Shown: piece after piece, positions 38,701 to 47,230 of the stretch
Layout of the letters: each line of letters starts with the position of its first letter
Position numbering within the stretch: the first letter of the stretch is position 1
Assembly: GCA_037951165.1 (NCBI GenBank)
Contig: JBBDHG010000009.1
Location: 13,914,501 to 13,978,500 of the forward strand
Length of the DNA stretch: 64,000 nucleotides
Reading direction: 5' to 3'
From: Lophius americanus
Lineage: Eukaryota; Chordata; Actinopteri; Lophiiformes; Lophiidae
Notes under the pieces: generated by a model
The model's database searches: none
Told to the model about the DNA's origin: nothing
Seen by the model: the letters and a program-made list of their open reading frames with translations, nothing else
Translations under genes and position numbers: made by a program

Positions 38701-40999
38701 CAGTGGCATATTGATGTGACCCTAGTGCCTCTGTGAAATAATGACATGGTTTTATGCCTCTGTAATGTAGTAAGGTAGCTCTAGTGTCTCTGAGGTAATG
38801 TTGTGTTACATAAGAGTCCTATGAAAGCAAAGGGGCTCATTTCTCAATGTGTGAAACTTTCATTCTTTAGAATAACTCCGTGTGGATTGCTATTCAGCGA
38901 CATTCTTTATTGAAGGTTTCCTTCTTGTTATTTTTTTTTAGGGGTTTGATCCTCACACCCACATGAGAGCTCCAGGCCTTCCAGCGAGCCTCACTTCCAT
39001 ATCTGGTGGCAAACCGTAGGTGTCTCAGTAGATGTGTTAGAGTCATTCATTTTTTAAACGCATCGTAATATATAAAACTAACTCTTGTCTTTTCCATCAG
39101 GGCGTATTCCTTCCATGTCAGTGCAGATGGTCAGATGCAGCCTGTGCCCTTCCCGCCTGATGCCCTGATTGGTCCCGGCATTCCACGCCACGCCCGTCAG
39201 ATCAACACACTGAGCCACGGCGAGGTGGTTTGTGCCGTTACCATTAGCAACCCCACACGTCATGTATACACTGGTGGCAAAGGCTGTGTCAAAATCTGGG
39301 ACATCAGCCAGCCTGGCAGCAAGAGCCCCGTGTCCCAGCTGGACTGTCTGGTGAGAATCGCTTCCGATTACCATTTTACTCCGCAATTATTTGCTATGAG
39401 AGGTAATCAACTCTTTATATACAACCTTATTCTCTGAAAACGCAGCGAGCTCAAATCTTTTCCACTAGGTTTAAGAACACCTTTTGGTTGGTCTGCCATG
39501 ACAGACGCAGTTCCCAAATATCTCTCTGGCTCCACTGCCCTCAACAAATATTGATTTGCTTTGTCATCTGTGCAACAGAACAGGGATAACTACATCCGCT
39601 CCTGTAAGCTGCTGCCTGATGGACGCACATTGATTGTCGGCGGTGAGGCAAGCACGTTGACCATCTGGGATCTGGCTTCTCAGACACCACGCATCAAGGC
39701 TGAACTTACCTCCTCAGCCCCTGCATGCTATGCCTTGGCCATTAGCCCCGATGCCAAAGTCTGCTTCTCCTGCTGCAGTGACGGAAATATTGCTGTTTGG
39801 GACCTACACAACCAGACTCTCGTTAGGTTGGGAAGAAACATTTGTTTATGGTCGTCTCACAACCGAATCACTCATGTGTGAGTAATTTCAAAAAGGAGAT
39901 ATCACTAAATGTTTGCACACCTTCTGATTTTGATTGTAGGCAGTTCCAGGGTCACACAGATGGTGCTAGCTGTATTGACATATCCCATGATGGCACTAAG
40001 CTTTGGACAGGCGGTCTTGACAACACTGTTCGTTCCTGGGATCTGAGGGAAGGTCGACAGCTGCAGCAGCACGACTTCACTTCACAGGTACAGGCCAAAA
40101 ACGCAGACACAATTGAAAACATACATCCATAGACTAAGTTTGGAGTTTCCAGTAATTATTTTCCTTTCCCCCGATTCCAGATCTTCTCCTTGGGGTACTG
40201 CCCGACTGGAGAGTGGCTTGCCGTGGGCATGGAGAGCAGCAATGTGGAAGTTCTCCACCACTCAAAGCCTGACAAGTATCAGCTCCACCTGCACGAGAGC
40301 TGTGTCCTCTCCCTAAAGTTCGCCTACTGTGGTATGAACACACTTACACACACATGAAAATGAGAGATAAAACCGACTGCTGCTGTCCTACTTTAAGCCC
40401 TAAGACTACGGCGGCCTCTTCACAGTCTGAATGGTTAATGTGTTATAGAGGTTACAGACATGATAGATCCTTATTTGTTGTATTCATTCCACCACTTCCC
40501 AGTCCTTGATGGCCTGATTGTGCTGTTTTCTTTACAGGTAAATGGTTTGTAAGCACTGGGAAGGACAATTTGTTGAATGCTTGGAGGACTCCTTACGGCG
40601 CCAGTATATTCCAGGTAAGCAGATCAATACACTCTGTCTGTTGCCAGTACAAACGTTTGCACAGTTGTTGGAAGGGAAGGGCTCTTTGACCGCTGTCGGA
40701 CAGGACTCCTCTCTCAGTGAAAGCTGAACCTGAATTATTGAGCTGACAAATACGTCTTTTTGAGGGCCTTAAGGCCAGAACTTAATATCATTGCAATCTA
40801 ATCTGGCCCCGAAGTCACTCCTCTATTTAACTTCAAATGTAGTTGAAAATGTTAACTGCCTCAATAACTGATTTGTGTTTTTCTTCTTCAGTCCAAGGAG
40901 TCCTCCTCGGTCCTGAGCTGTGACATCTCGACAGACGACAAGTATATTGTGACGGGCTCTGGTGACAAGAAGGCCACTGTATATGAAGTGATCTACTAG
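23689..40999 (+). CDS. tle3: tle3: Groucho/TLE transcriptional corepressor 3 (20 coding exons, 758 aa)
   Basis: Nuclear corepressor recruited by HES/HEY, TCF/LEF, RUNX and homeodomain factors to silence targets of Notch, Wnt and other pathways. Exons join in phase: 23689-23712, 24198-24298, 24475-24538, 25830-25874, 29950-30012, 30189-30263, 33601-33805, 34200-34207, 35658-35780, 36529-36579, 36678-36830, 37285-37417, 37527-37702, 38942-39015, 39101-39350, 39579-39826, 39940-40087, 40181-40331, 40538-40614, 40892-40999. Domains seen: Q tetramerisation domain 1-124, GP 125-195, CcN with KKRKV nuclear signal at 223-227 and an acidic CK2-type serine cluster 237-245, SP about 254-430, and a seven-blade WD40 propeller about 432-758 ending YEVIY. 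The start is the first in-frame ATG after an in-frame TGA at 23620, with A at -3. Length is slightly below the roughly 770 aa of mammalian TLE3. The N-terminus (MYPQGRHP, then [12 protein letters not shown]) fits TLE3 rather than TLE1, 2 or 4. The a/b duplicate is not resolved. Confidence 0.97.
24198..24298 (+). CDS. tle3: tle3 coding exon 2 (Q domain)
   Basis: Begins after CATTCAG and ends before GTAATG. Encodes [12 protein letters not shown] and the start of the glutamine-rich tetramerisation domain up to the FLQAQYH motif. Ends with two bases of a serine codon completed by exon 3. Confidence 0.96.
24475..24538 (+). CDS. tle3: tle3 coding exon 3 (Q domain)
   Basis: Acceptor CTAG, donor GTAAGA. 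Encodes the helical segment [17 protein letters not shown] and then RHYVM of the Q-domain coiled coil, matching the TLE family closely. Confidence 0.96.
24539..25829 (+). other. tle3: tle3 intron 3
   Basis: 1.3 kb of unique-looking sequence. No transposon, RNA gene or additional exon recognised. A short GGTGGGTGGGTGGGG run lies near 25495. Confidence 0.6.
25830..25874 (+). CDS. tle3: tle3 coding exon 4 (Q domain)
   Basis: Exactly 15 codons ([15 protein letters not shown]) between TTTCAG and GTATGT. Phase 0 at both ends. One of the most conserved pieces of the family. Confidence 0.97.
25875..29949 (+). other. tle3: tle3 intron 4 (4.1 kb)
   Basis: Largest intron. It appears free of mobile elements. 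Mixed-composition blocks around 26650-27130, with runs such as ATAATTACCATAATC, resemble conserved intronic enhancers, but this is an impression without alignment. Confidence 0.5.
29950..30012 (+). CDS. tle3: tle3 coding exon 5 (Q domain)
   Basis: 21 codons ([20 protein letters not shown] plus E) between CCCAG and GTGAGT. Phase 0 at both ends. Carries the hydrophobic helix of the oligomerisation domain. Confidence 0.97.
30189..30263 (+). CDS. tle3: tle3 coding exon 6 (end of Q domain)
   Basis: 25 codons starting [14 protein letters not shown] and ending ELNAIIG, between CGCAG and GTACGT. Phase 0 at both ends. The Q domain ends at residue 124. Confidence 0.97.
30264..33600 (+). other. tle3: tle3 intron 6 (3.3 kb)
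   Basis: No recognisable repeat or exon. Around 31440-31740 and 32190-32340 the sequence looks constrained (balanced composition with ATTAATATGATGC and GCATATTACCCC-like words). The open frames here are short. Splice donor GTACGT, acceptor CTTGCAG. Confidence 0.45.
33601..33805 (+). CDS. tle3: tle3 coding exon 7 (GP domain)
   Basis: Encodes [11 protein letters not shown] and the Gly/Pro-rich GP domain, with [29 protein letters not shown] and the [12 protein letters not shown] tail. The GP region is linked in the family to histone deacetylase recruitment. Acceptor TTGCAG runs directly into CAGCAGCAG, so alternative acceptors in steps of 3 nt are possible. Donor is G|GTGAGG. Leaves one base of a codon. 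Confidence 0.95.
34200..34207 (+). CDS. tle3: tle3 coding exon 8, an 8-nt microexon
   Basis: Exon 7 ends with one base over and exon 9 starts in phase 0, so a linker of 3n+2 nt is required. The stretch after GATATAG and before a consensus GTGAGT donor is 8 nt, giving codons E-N-T. Human TLE3 has a longer ERESSA-like linker at this point. Phase and splice signals support the call, but I chose the exon by eye, and a different small exon in the 33806-35657 interval cannot be excluded. Confidence 0.7.
34208..35657 (+). other. tle3: tle3 intron 8
   Basis: 1.45 kb between the microexon and exon 9. I looked for other small exons and found no better candidate. No transposon recognised. Confidence 0.5.
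35658..35780 (+). CDS. tle3: tle3 coding exon 9 (CcN domain, nuclear signal)
   Basis: 41 codons from [18 protein letters not shown] to SMSRY, between TTTGCAG and GTAAGT. Contains the basic KKRKV nuclear localisation motif (residues 223-227), followed by EEKDS. Confidence 0.96.
35872..36215 (-). repeat. LINE 3'-end-like fragment in tle3 intron 9
   Basis: The sequence begins with an ACTTTATTGTATAGCACTT-type tail and runs through blocks reminiscent of fish LINE 3' untranslated regions (for example around ACCATGGTGGGCCTTAAAA). No coding part is left. The assignment rests on remembered family patterns and is uncertain. Confidence 0.35.
36529..36579 (+). CDS. tle3: tle3 coding exon 10 (CcN domain)
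   Basis: 17 codons: [17 protein letters not shown]. The acidic serine cluster is the family's casein kinase II site in the CcN domain. Acceptor TTCCAG, donor GTAAGC. Confidence 0.97.
36678..36830 (+). CDS. tle3: tle3 coding exon 11 (SP domain)
   Basis: 51 codons. Starts [20 protein letters not shown], with the TPR and SP sites for proline-directed kinases, and ends [12 protein letters not shown]. Acceptor CTACAG, donor GTAAGA. Confidence 0.96.
37285..37417 (+). CDS. tle3: tle3 coding exon 12 (SP domain)
   Basis: Encodes [19 protein letters not shown] and the threonine/proline-rich SP region to KPPGMEAL. The donor G|GTTGGT at 37418 is weak, but it is the only one that joins exon 13 in frame ([11 protein letters not shown]). 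A downstream GTACCA would shift the frame. Confidence 0.92.
37527..37702 (+). CDS. tle3: tle3 coding exon 13 (SP domain)
   Basis: Encodes [37 protein letters not shown], then [18 protein letters not shown]. The alanine run is shorter than in mammalian TLE3, which explains part of the shorter protein. Acceptor CTGTAG, donor GTAACA. Confidence 0.95.
38287..38810 (+). repeat. 30-bp minisatellite in tle3 intron 13
   Basis: About 17 degenerate tandem copies with a period near 30 bp. Each is built around GCTCTAGTGCCTCTGTGA followed by an ATAATGACA-like part. Clear unit starts are at 38541, 38571, 38601, 38631 and 38661. Copies in the middle are best preserved and the 5' copies are more diverged. 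The array ends about 130 bp before exon 14. Confidence 0.85.
38942..39015 (+). CDS. tle3: tle3 coding exon 14
   Basis: Starts [14 protein letters not shown] and ends ISGGKP, after a long T-run acceptor (TTTTTTTTTAG) and before GTAGGT. The join reads RSPM-GFDP, lacking the valine seen in RSPMVGFDP of other TLEs. This is either a genuine one-residue difference or a slightly shifted acceptor. Confidence 0.92.
39101..39350 (+). CDS. tle3: tle3 coding exon 15 (WD40 propeller start)
   Basis: Encodes [40 protein letters not shown] and [15 protein letters not shown]. The first WD dipeptide is at residues 498-499. Acceptor CCATCAG, donor GTGAGA. Confidence 0.97.
39579..39826 (+). CDS. tle3: tle3 coding exon 16 (WD40 blades)
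   Basis: Encodes [27 protein letters not shown] (WD at 545-546) and [19 protein letters not shown] (WD at 589-590). Donor AG|GTTGGG is non-consensus at +3 and +4, but it completes the arginine of LVRQFQGH with exon 17. Confidence 0.96.
39940..40087 (+). CDS. tle3: tle3 coding exon 17 (WD40 blade)
   Basis: Encodes [19 protein letters not shown] and [19 protein letters not shown] (WD at 631-632). It contains both the GH and WD hallmarks of one repeat. Acceptor TTGTAG, donor GTACAG. Confidence 0.97.
40181..40331 (+). CDS. tle3: tle3 coding exon 18 (WD40 blade)
   Basis: Encodes [39 protein letters not shown] and [11 protein letters not shown]. This is the face of the propeller that in the family binds WRPW and eh1 peptides. 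Acceptor TTCCAG, donor GTATGA. Confidence 0.97.
40538..40614 (+). CDS. tle3: tle3 coding exon 19 (WD40 blade)
   Basis: Encodes [19 protein letters not shown] and YGASIFQ. Acceptor TTTACAG, donor GTAAGC. Phase 1 in, phase 0 out. Confidence 0.97.
40892..40999 (+). CDS. tle3: tle3 coding exon 20 and stop codon
   Basis: 35 codons starting [13 protein letters not shown], with [14 protein letters not shown] as the last strand of the propeller, then TAG at 40997-40999. Identical in length and ending to other vertebrate TLE3 proteins. Confidence 0.97.
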   Translation, partial: SKESSSVLSCDISTDDKYIVTGSGDKKATVYEVIY

Positions 41000-41393
41000 A
41001 GCAGACTGCTTTGGATTGGAGCGAGCTCATGCCCTGGAAAAGTAGAGACAAGACTCCTTCTCCATGTACCTTCCCTCACACAGACAGCATGGATGTTGCC
41101 TGCAGCCCTGGAGTGGTTGGACAGGAAATTTGGCAGTGCCAGACTGAAAAGGATGTTTGTGCTGTTGTGGCTCTGGATGCTTTGCCATTCCTCACACAGA
41201 ACGTGTACAGCAAGTGCATTTCCCCAAGGCACTAAGAAGAAAATAATGTCTTGCTGTTTTTCTGTTTGTTGGATATGTCTTTTTTTATTCGTCCTTTTTA
41301 ATGTGGAGATAAACTTCCATGACACAACTAGAAGCGGCGCTTCGCTCCGGAGCTTCTCCTTGGAGGTCCTGTGAAAAGTGTACATAATGGAGT

Positions 41394-41399
41394 AATAAA
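41394..41399 (+). terminator. tle3: Proximal polyadenylation signal of tle3
   Basis: AATAAA 395 nt after the stop codon, followed by a T/G-rich stretch. It would give a short 3' UTR of about 0.4 kb. Confidence 0.6.
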
Positions 41400-42211
41400 A
41401 GGCCTTTTATAGATTTATATTTTGGTGTCCAGTTACGCTTGTGATGGTTCTTTCTTGTTATCTCCATGAATTCCTGTCCCCACTGGGGATGGAAATTAGA
41501 TTAGGACTTTGTAAGAGGATATTCTATTTCAGTTGCCTCCCTCCTCTGCTTTTTTCATCTTTGTTGTCTAGTTTGACCTTTTCGGAAATCTAATTTGGAG
41601 TTCTTTTTTTCCTCCGTGACAACGTTTTTTTCTTCACTATTTGCTCTAACACGGAAAACAGACATTTGTTCTATGGATTTTAGCAGTGGAGAAGTCTGGA
41701 AAGGCCCTTTTTTTTCAGACTGGAAGAAAGAGGAAATCGTGGTTTCCAGTTATTTCAGCGAAATTCGGTTGCGTCAGCAGGAATTCAACTTTGAAGTGAA
41801 GACTTATCCATGAACACTGGCTGCTTTCAATGACATTAAAAAGGATAACTATCTAATGGAGAGCCTTTGGGTGTTACAGAGAAGCAGCTGTAACTTTACT
41901 GCAGTCTTTTTGACTGTTGTGTGAATCTTATTTCTCCATTCAGCAAAGTTTAGTCATCAGTCAGGAGTTAATTATTGCCTCCCTTGTTTGACTCCGAGTG
42001 ACTGATATGCAAGACTTGGTTATACATTAAGGTGGCAGGTAAAGCCATTACACATTTGACATTCGGGTATGCTCTGTTTGCTTTTTACAGTATTTCATAA
42101 TATTCAACTACAATCTTTTCAGACAGGAATGATCTCTACCGAAATACAAGTTAGACTGTGTAGCACACATTTCATCGAAAGGATTGTACAGTTGGCAGTT
42201 GTTGATAAATC

Positions 42212-42217
42212 AATAAA
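42212..42217 (+). terminator. tle3: Distal polyadenylation signal of tle3
   Basis: AATAAA followed at once by CTG and eight T's and then a GT-rich stretch, the usual downstream element. It would give a 3' UTR of about 1.2 kb. This is the stronger-looking of the two sites. Confidence 0.65.
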
Positions 42218-42235
42218 CTGTTTTTTTTATATAAA

Positions 42236-42789
42236 ATTATGTTGACTGGGTTTGTAGAGAGCTGGCTCCTTATTCCTTTTACACATTTTAAATGAATAAT
42301 TGAATCATTCAAAAGCTATTCCAGGCTAGCCCTTTAACTAAGGCTCTAGATTTATGTTTGGATTTGTGTTGCAGCATGCTCTGGGACAGGGAGTGTAAAC
42401 CAGCCAAAGCAGCGACTGTTGTGGACAATGAATAAAACTAAGGAAACTAGCCTACATGTATTGACATGCTGAATTACTCTCAAGAATGACTCTGGGCGTC
42501 TCAAGTGTTAATTTCCTTGTGCACTGTGTATATGTGTGGACTCTCCCTTGCTGTAGTCCATAGAAACTTATCACAGACAGATAATGGAAGTACAATTGGC
42601 AGGAGTTGACTTCTGTCTCAACAGAACTGAACACATGAGAAGACAGCATTCTGGAGGCTGCTGTGTTGTTAGTAGTGACCACTCACAGTGGATTTAACTC
42701 AGAAAATGACTGACCTTGCATTAACATTTGACAGGTGAAAGTGTCAGTGTACTGTAACCAACTTCGGCCATTTTTAGTTGCCTCCCCCA
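42236..42789. other. Non-coding downstream of tle3
   Basis: About 0.55 kb between the distal tle3 polyadenylation signal and the RTE-like LINE. No gene, RNA gene or repeat recognised. Confidence 0.5.
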
Positions 42790-43161
42790 CCCCCATTTAC
42801 ATGCATGTATATTAGTGTTATTGGAACCCAGCCACAAAGGGTTCACAAGCCAGTTTACGTTTAGTGCCACATAAATTTGGAGGGGTTGTACCAGGATGGG
42901 CATCCAAGGTAAAACCTTTGCCATATCAATTTGCAGAATACAAACTGATTCCAATGGGAATCAGATCGGTCGGGACCCAGCTTTGACCATCAATGGCATT
43001 GTTAACCAGTAGGGTGTCGATGGAAACTATGCTGCGGTTAGTCGGAGTAAAAGAAGACTTAGAGGGGGGAGATGTTCCTGGAGACAGTGAGAGATGACGA
43101 AAAGCAGGAGTGTGGTATGAGAATAAGAACTTTATATGTTGGCAAAAGTAAATAGGCAGAT

Positions 43162-44340
43162 ATGATGGAGAGAAGGAAGGTAGTTATATTGTGTGTCCAA
43201 GAGACCAGGTGGAAAGGCAGCACGACTAGAAGCTTTGGAGTAGGAGGGTACAAACTCTTTTATCAAGGAGTAAATGGGAGGAGAAATGGTGAAGGGTTGA
43301 TTCTGAAGGAAGAGTATGTGGAAAGTGTTCTGGAGGTGAATAAAGTGTCAGAGTGATGAGCATGAAGAGAGAAATTGGAGGTTTGATGATGAATGTTGTC
43401 AGCGCTTATGCCCCACAAGTTAGTTGATAGAAGGAAAAGAGAGAGAACTTCTGGAGTGAGTTGGATGAAATGATGGAAAGTATTCCCAGGGTTGAGAGAG
43501 TAGTGATGGTGGTGAATTTTGCGAAAAGAATGGACTTGGTTGTGGTGAATATGTACTTGAAGGAGAGGGAGGAACACAGGGTGACTTGTAAGAGTGGAGG
43601 TAGAGCACGCAGCTAAACTACATCCTATGCAATTTGAAAGAGATTAGAGAAGACAAGGTGGTGAGAAGTTACAACGTAGCCAGACAGCATAGAATATTAG
43701 TATGCAGGAGGATTGGTGAAACAAAGGGGGGAAGGGCAAAGGTAGAGCAGAGGATTGAATGGTGGAGGTTGAGGAAGAAAGGCCTCTACTTCAGGGAGAA
43801 AATTAAGATCGGCTCTGGTTAGCAATGAAGAACTGATGGAATACAATAATTATGATGGAGGAGAGAGGCAGGAAGGTACGGGATGCTTAATGTGGACAGA
43901 AAAAAAAAATAAGGAGACCTGGTGGGGGAATGAGGACATTCAGGAGAGTTTATGCAAGAAAAGATTGGCGAAGAAGACGTGGGATAGCAAGAACGATGAA
44001 GAAAGTGGGTAGGTATACACAGAAATACAGCGTTAGTCCAAGACTGAGGTAGCAAAGGCTACACGAGAGGCCTATGACGAGTTTGGTGAGGGGTTGGACA
44101 TACGTAAGGAAGAATTAAAGGACCTGATCCAATCGGTGAGGCAATCGAGATGGGAAGGATGTGCAGCAGGTTGGGGTTATTGATGGTAGAGATGGAAATG
44201 TATTAACAATTAAGGACAGTGTGAGCCCAAGACGGAAGGAGTACTTTGAAGAACTCATGAATGAAGAATATGAGAAAGAGAGAAGGGTAGAAGATGTGAG
44301 AATTGTAAATCGTGAAGTTCAAAGGATGAGAAAGGATGAA
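43162..44340 (+). pseudogene. LINE endonuclease/RT polyprotein remnant
   Basis: Pieces of one protein survive in different frames (43162-43356, 43634-43822, 44161-44340), separated by stops and frameshifts. The endonuclease start is best preserved. Not functional. Confidence 0.75.
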
Positions 44341-44345
44341 AAAAT

Positions 44346-44867
44346 CAGTGTTGCCAAATTAGCGACTTTGTCACTATATTTAGCTAGTATTCAGACCCCT
44401 CCAGCAACTATTTTTCAAAAAAAGCACCTTGCGACAAATTTAGCGTCTTTTTCTGGTGTTATTGGAGACTCTGACGTGAAAGCACGTATCGTTCTTACTC
44501 TTCTCGACGAGTAGCGGGTGCTGCTGTGGGCCCCTCCCCCGTCCCAAAGCACTCATAGCACTCGTCCCGCCCAGACAGGGCGACTGCCTCTTTTGGGTCA
44601 CTTTTGCTGGTCCCAAGCCCGGATAAAGGAGGAGGGTTGGAATTGTGACATTAAAAAAAAACTAGAATCGACAGAAGAAAGTTCATTTGTAGTTCTAAAC
44701 ATATATATGTTTTTTTTAACTCTCCCACGATGTTATTCTTCTCTCTTACAGTGTCCATTACAAGCACATTCCATCACGCAAATTAGGTGATGACGTCATT
44801 TAGCGACTCCTAGCGACTTTTAGGGGAGCCAGTAGCTTCCTTCCTTACCTAGGAGATGGCAACACTG
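44346..44867. mobile_element. Non-autonomous hAT-like DNA element nested in the LINE
   Basis: 522 bp bounded by perfect 11-bp inverted ends, CAGTGTTGCCA (44346-44356) and TGGCAACACTG (44857-44867). Subterminal TAGCGACTTT-type repeats sit near both ends. Flanks read TGAAAAAAT and TGAAGAAT, an imperfect copy of an about 8-bp target duplication, as hAT elements make. It carries no transposase; the 44161-44514 frame crosses its left edge by chance. Confidence 0.75.
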
Positions 44868-44916
44868 TGAAGAATGCTGTGGCGAACCCCAAAGGAAACA
44901 GTCGTAAGAAGAGCTG

Positions 44917-46899
44917 TCTATCTTGGCTGCACTGAGACTGCACCACTGTCGCAGAGTGATATAATTAGGCAGTTTTATGCAGTGCCACTTAACAGGTATG
45001 ACGTAAACACTGCTGTTGAGTTCTCTTGAGTGGTCTTTTTGGTAGATGAGTACTTTTGGGCAGGATGAGGTGAATGTCCCAGTACTTCCACTCCAGAACA
45101 AGACTCTTCTAGTGCTCTGTGTGTAAAGCTGTGAGCCCTTCATATGACTGCCTCTTCAGAGATGTTATTGTTAGATTATAAAAGCAGGGCCGGATGCTTT
45201 CAGCATGGAGCCAGCCGCCATACTCTGCTCTCACGGGCTCATTTGTTAAAGGCTATAGCCTTTTTTCTTCACATTGCTCAAGTGTGTACTTCCTGTGTGC
45301 ATTTGTGGATTAAGGTCCATGCTGAAGGAGAATTTTCTTCTTTTATTAATCAAACAGTGGAATATCTGCAAATGAAAGGTTGTACCTCTTGAGTACCCAT
45401 TCCTGGACACTGAGGAGGTCATTGTCTTGCCTTCCGCTGATCCACCTCTCAATGGAGGGCTTTCAGTCAGATCTCATGCAAAGGCCCATGCTGCCCTGTT
45501 CTATTTGGAGAGCTACAGCACAGAATCGTCTAAATGTTTTACAGCAGCTCTAAACATACGAACATGGTCCAGCTGTCTATTTATGCTTGGACTGTTACAG
45601 CCAAGATTGAAATACCCCACAGAAAATCAAGGCAAGTCATGAATGCCAAAAAAAAGGGCTTGCAAATGCAAACCTCTGTTGGATATATATATATATTTTT
45701 TAATTTCCCAAGGTATTTTCTCTCAACCCGAATTTTTGATTGCCATCCTGTTTCTTAACCTTGCTCAACCATCACTCAGAGAAACAGGGGTTTTATTTTA
45801 TTTCCAACAGCCAGGGACTGGCACCGTGCTGAAATGCAGAAAAATAACCCCCTGATCACCTGAGTATTGCCAGCTCAAGGTTTTATCCTCCATGGATGTG
45901 AAAGCCCCCAGTGCCTGGTGATTACAGCATTTGATCTGGGTAATAATGTCTTCACTGTTGCCCTGCTTAGGACCCAAAGGCAGTGCAGCTTTAATCCACA
46001 GTGCATTCTAGTGGAATCGCATTACACAAAGACCACCAGGGTTCTCCTATAGAGGGGAGGGATGTATCTGTGTGTGTGTGTGTCTGTGTGAGTGAGGGGG
46101 TGGGGGTGGTTAAAGGAAGAGGTTGCCATGGAAACAAGCTTCTCTCTCTCCCTCTCTGTGCATCTCTCTCCTTCACACAGACACACATGCACGCATATAC
46201 AATATACACACTCTCTCTCCAGGGATAGATAAGCAAAGGACAGGTTCTATGTTTACTTTCCATGGGCTCTCCAATCCCTGAGCAGGCTGAGCCCTGATAA
46301 CATGAGGTCTGTACAGCCAGCGACCACTGACAGCCGATAAGCACCCCAGCAGCACAGCAGTCATCACCCTCCAACCAGGATGAACAAACCTGCGAGACCC
46401 GGATTCATTTGGATTAGGTGGGATTGCTGCTGCCGTGACCGCCGCCGCTGCTCTTGCTGCTGTGTTCAGACTGCTGATGTTCACTAGACTTCCTACATGA
46501 GAACTTGGTGTTGCACTTCACCGTGTGGAGTCTTTGAGCTTAGCGAGAGGACACAGGCACAGTAATAGACTGGATGCTATTTTAGATATTGAGGTCAAGG
46601 CACTGTCTGCATCGGGCGGGTTTGTGACCCTAACCCATCACTGTTGGAGGGCCATAAAATGAGAAAAACTAAATTCCGCCTGATGTGCAATGTCTGAAGA
46701 GCAGGCGACAACACATTATCAGTATGTTTCTTTTAACATCTGGTCACATGTCTCCTTTTTCTAGTAAATGTTTTTCACTGAAAGGCCGGACTGGTCTTGG
46801 GAAATTCTTTTATACTCGGTCATTAAATACCCAGAGTAATTAGATTTGTATGATACTAATTCCCTGAGAAGAAACCAATATGATCTTTGATGTTGATAA
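44917..46899. other. Non-coding, nothing firm
   Basis: Intergenic. Short TG-rich (46070-46090) and pyrimidine-rich (46139-46220) tracts. Confidence 0.5.
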
Positions 46900-47230
46900 C
46901 AAGACAACCACAAGTACGTCTTTATTATGTGCTCTATTCCAACACACTAATTATATTTCCATGCAAATTCTTTGATTAAGGCACAGCTGGAGGTGTACAT
47001 GCAATATGGCTAATTACAGTGAAAATGTGTTGTTGTACTAAAGTGGTGGGAGCTGGAGCCTGGGTTTACTTGTAAGGCAATTCTTTTAATATAAATTGGC
47101 ATCTAAATCGAAAGAAAGGGATTATTTATATGGATTTACCTCAATTAATGTCAATAATTATTGTTTGAATTAATGGAATATATAATATCCACATTTTAGT
47201 CAAACTAACTGAAATGAGCCTGACTAATTC
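46900..47230. promoter_or_regulatory. Candidate enhancer with octamer and TCF/LEF motif
   Basis: ATGCAAAT (46971-46978) is followed two bases later by CTTTGAT (46980-46986). Several ATTA/TAATTA cores (CTAATTACAG, TCAATTAATG, GAATTAATGG) lie within 230 bp. Regulatory role inferred from motifs only. Confidence 0.3.

Larger units (their letters stand above)
41000..42235 (+). other. tle3: tle3 3' untranslated region (inferred)
   Basis: Sequence from the tle3 stop to the distal polyadenylation signal. Open frames here are short and unlike known proteins. The end is inferred from the AATAAA at 42212 with a T-rich stretch directly after it, not from transcript data. Confidence 0.65.
42790..44916 (+). 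mobile_element. Decayed RTE-like LINE, internally deleted and interrupted
   Basis: The 5' leader (GGATGGGCATCCAAGGTAAAA, GGATCGGTCGGGACC-like blocks, 42840-43040) and the endonuclease part (VVILCVQETRWKGS at about 43182, with the E of the QET motif) are recognisable. The linker before the RT (RRKEYFEELMNEEYEKERR, about 44230) is also present. The RT itself is absent: the sequence jumps at the hAT-like insertion (44346-44867) to a 3'-end block (ATGCTGTGGCGAACCCCAAA, 44874-44893). The exact clade and 5' limit are uncertain. Confidence 0.75.

Noticed and set aside
39078..39386. Minus-strand frame of 102 codons
   Set aside because: Antisense shadow of tle3 exon 15.
43059..44055. Several Ser/Pro/Leu-rich minus-strand frames
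   Set aside because: Antisense shadows of the purine-rich LINE coding strand.
44161..44514. 117-codon frame
   Set aside because: A chimera of LINE remnant and hAT-like element sequence; it crosses an insertion boundary and is not a gene.
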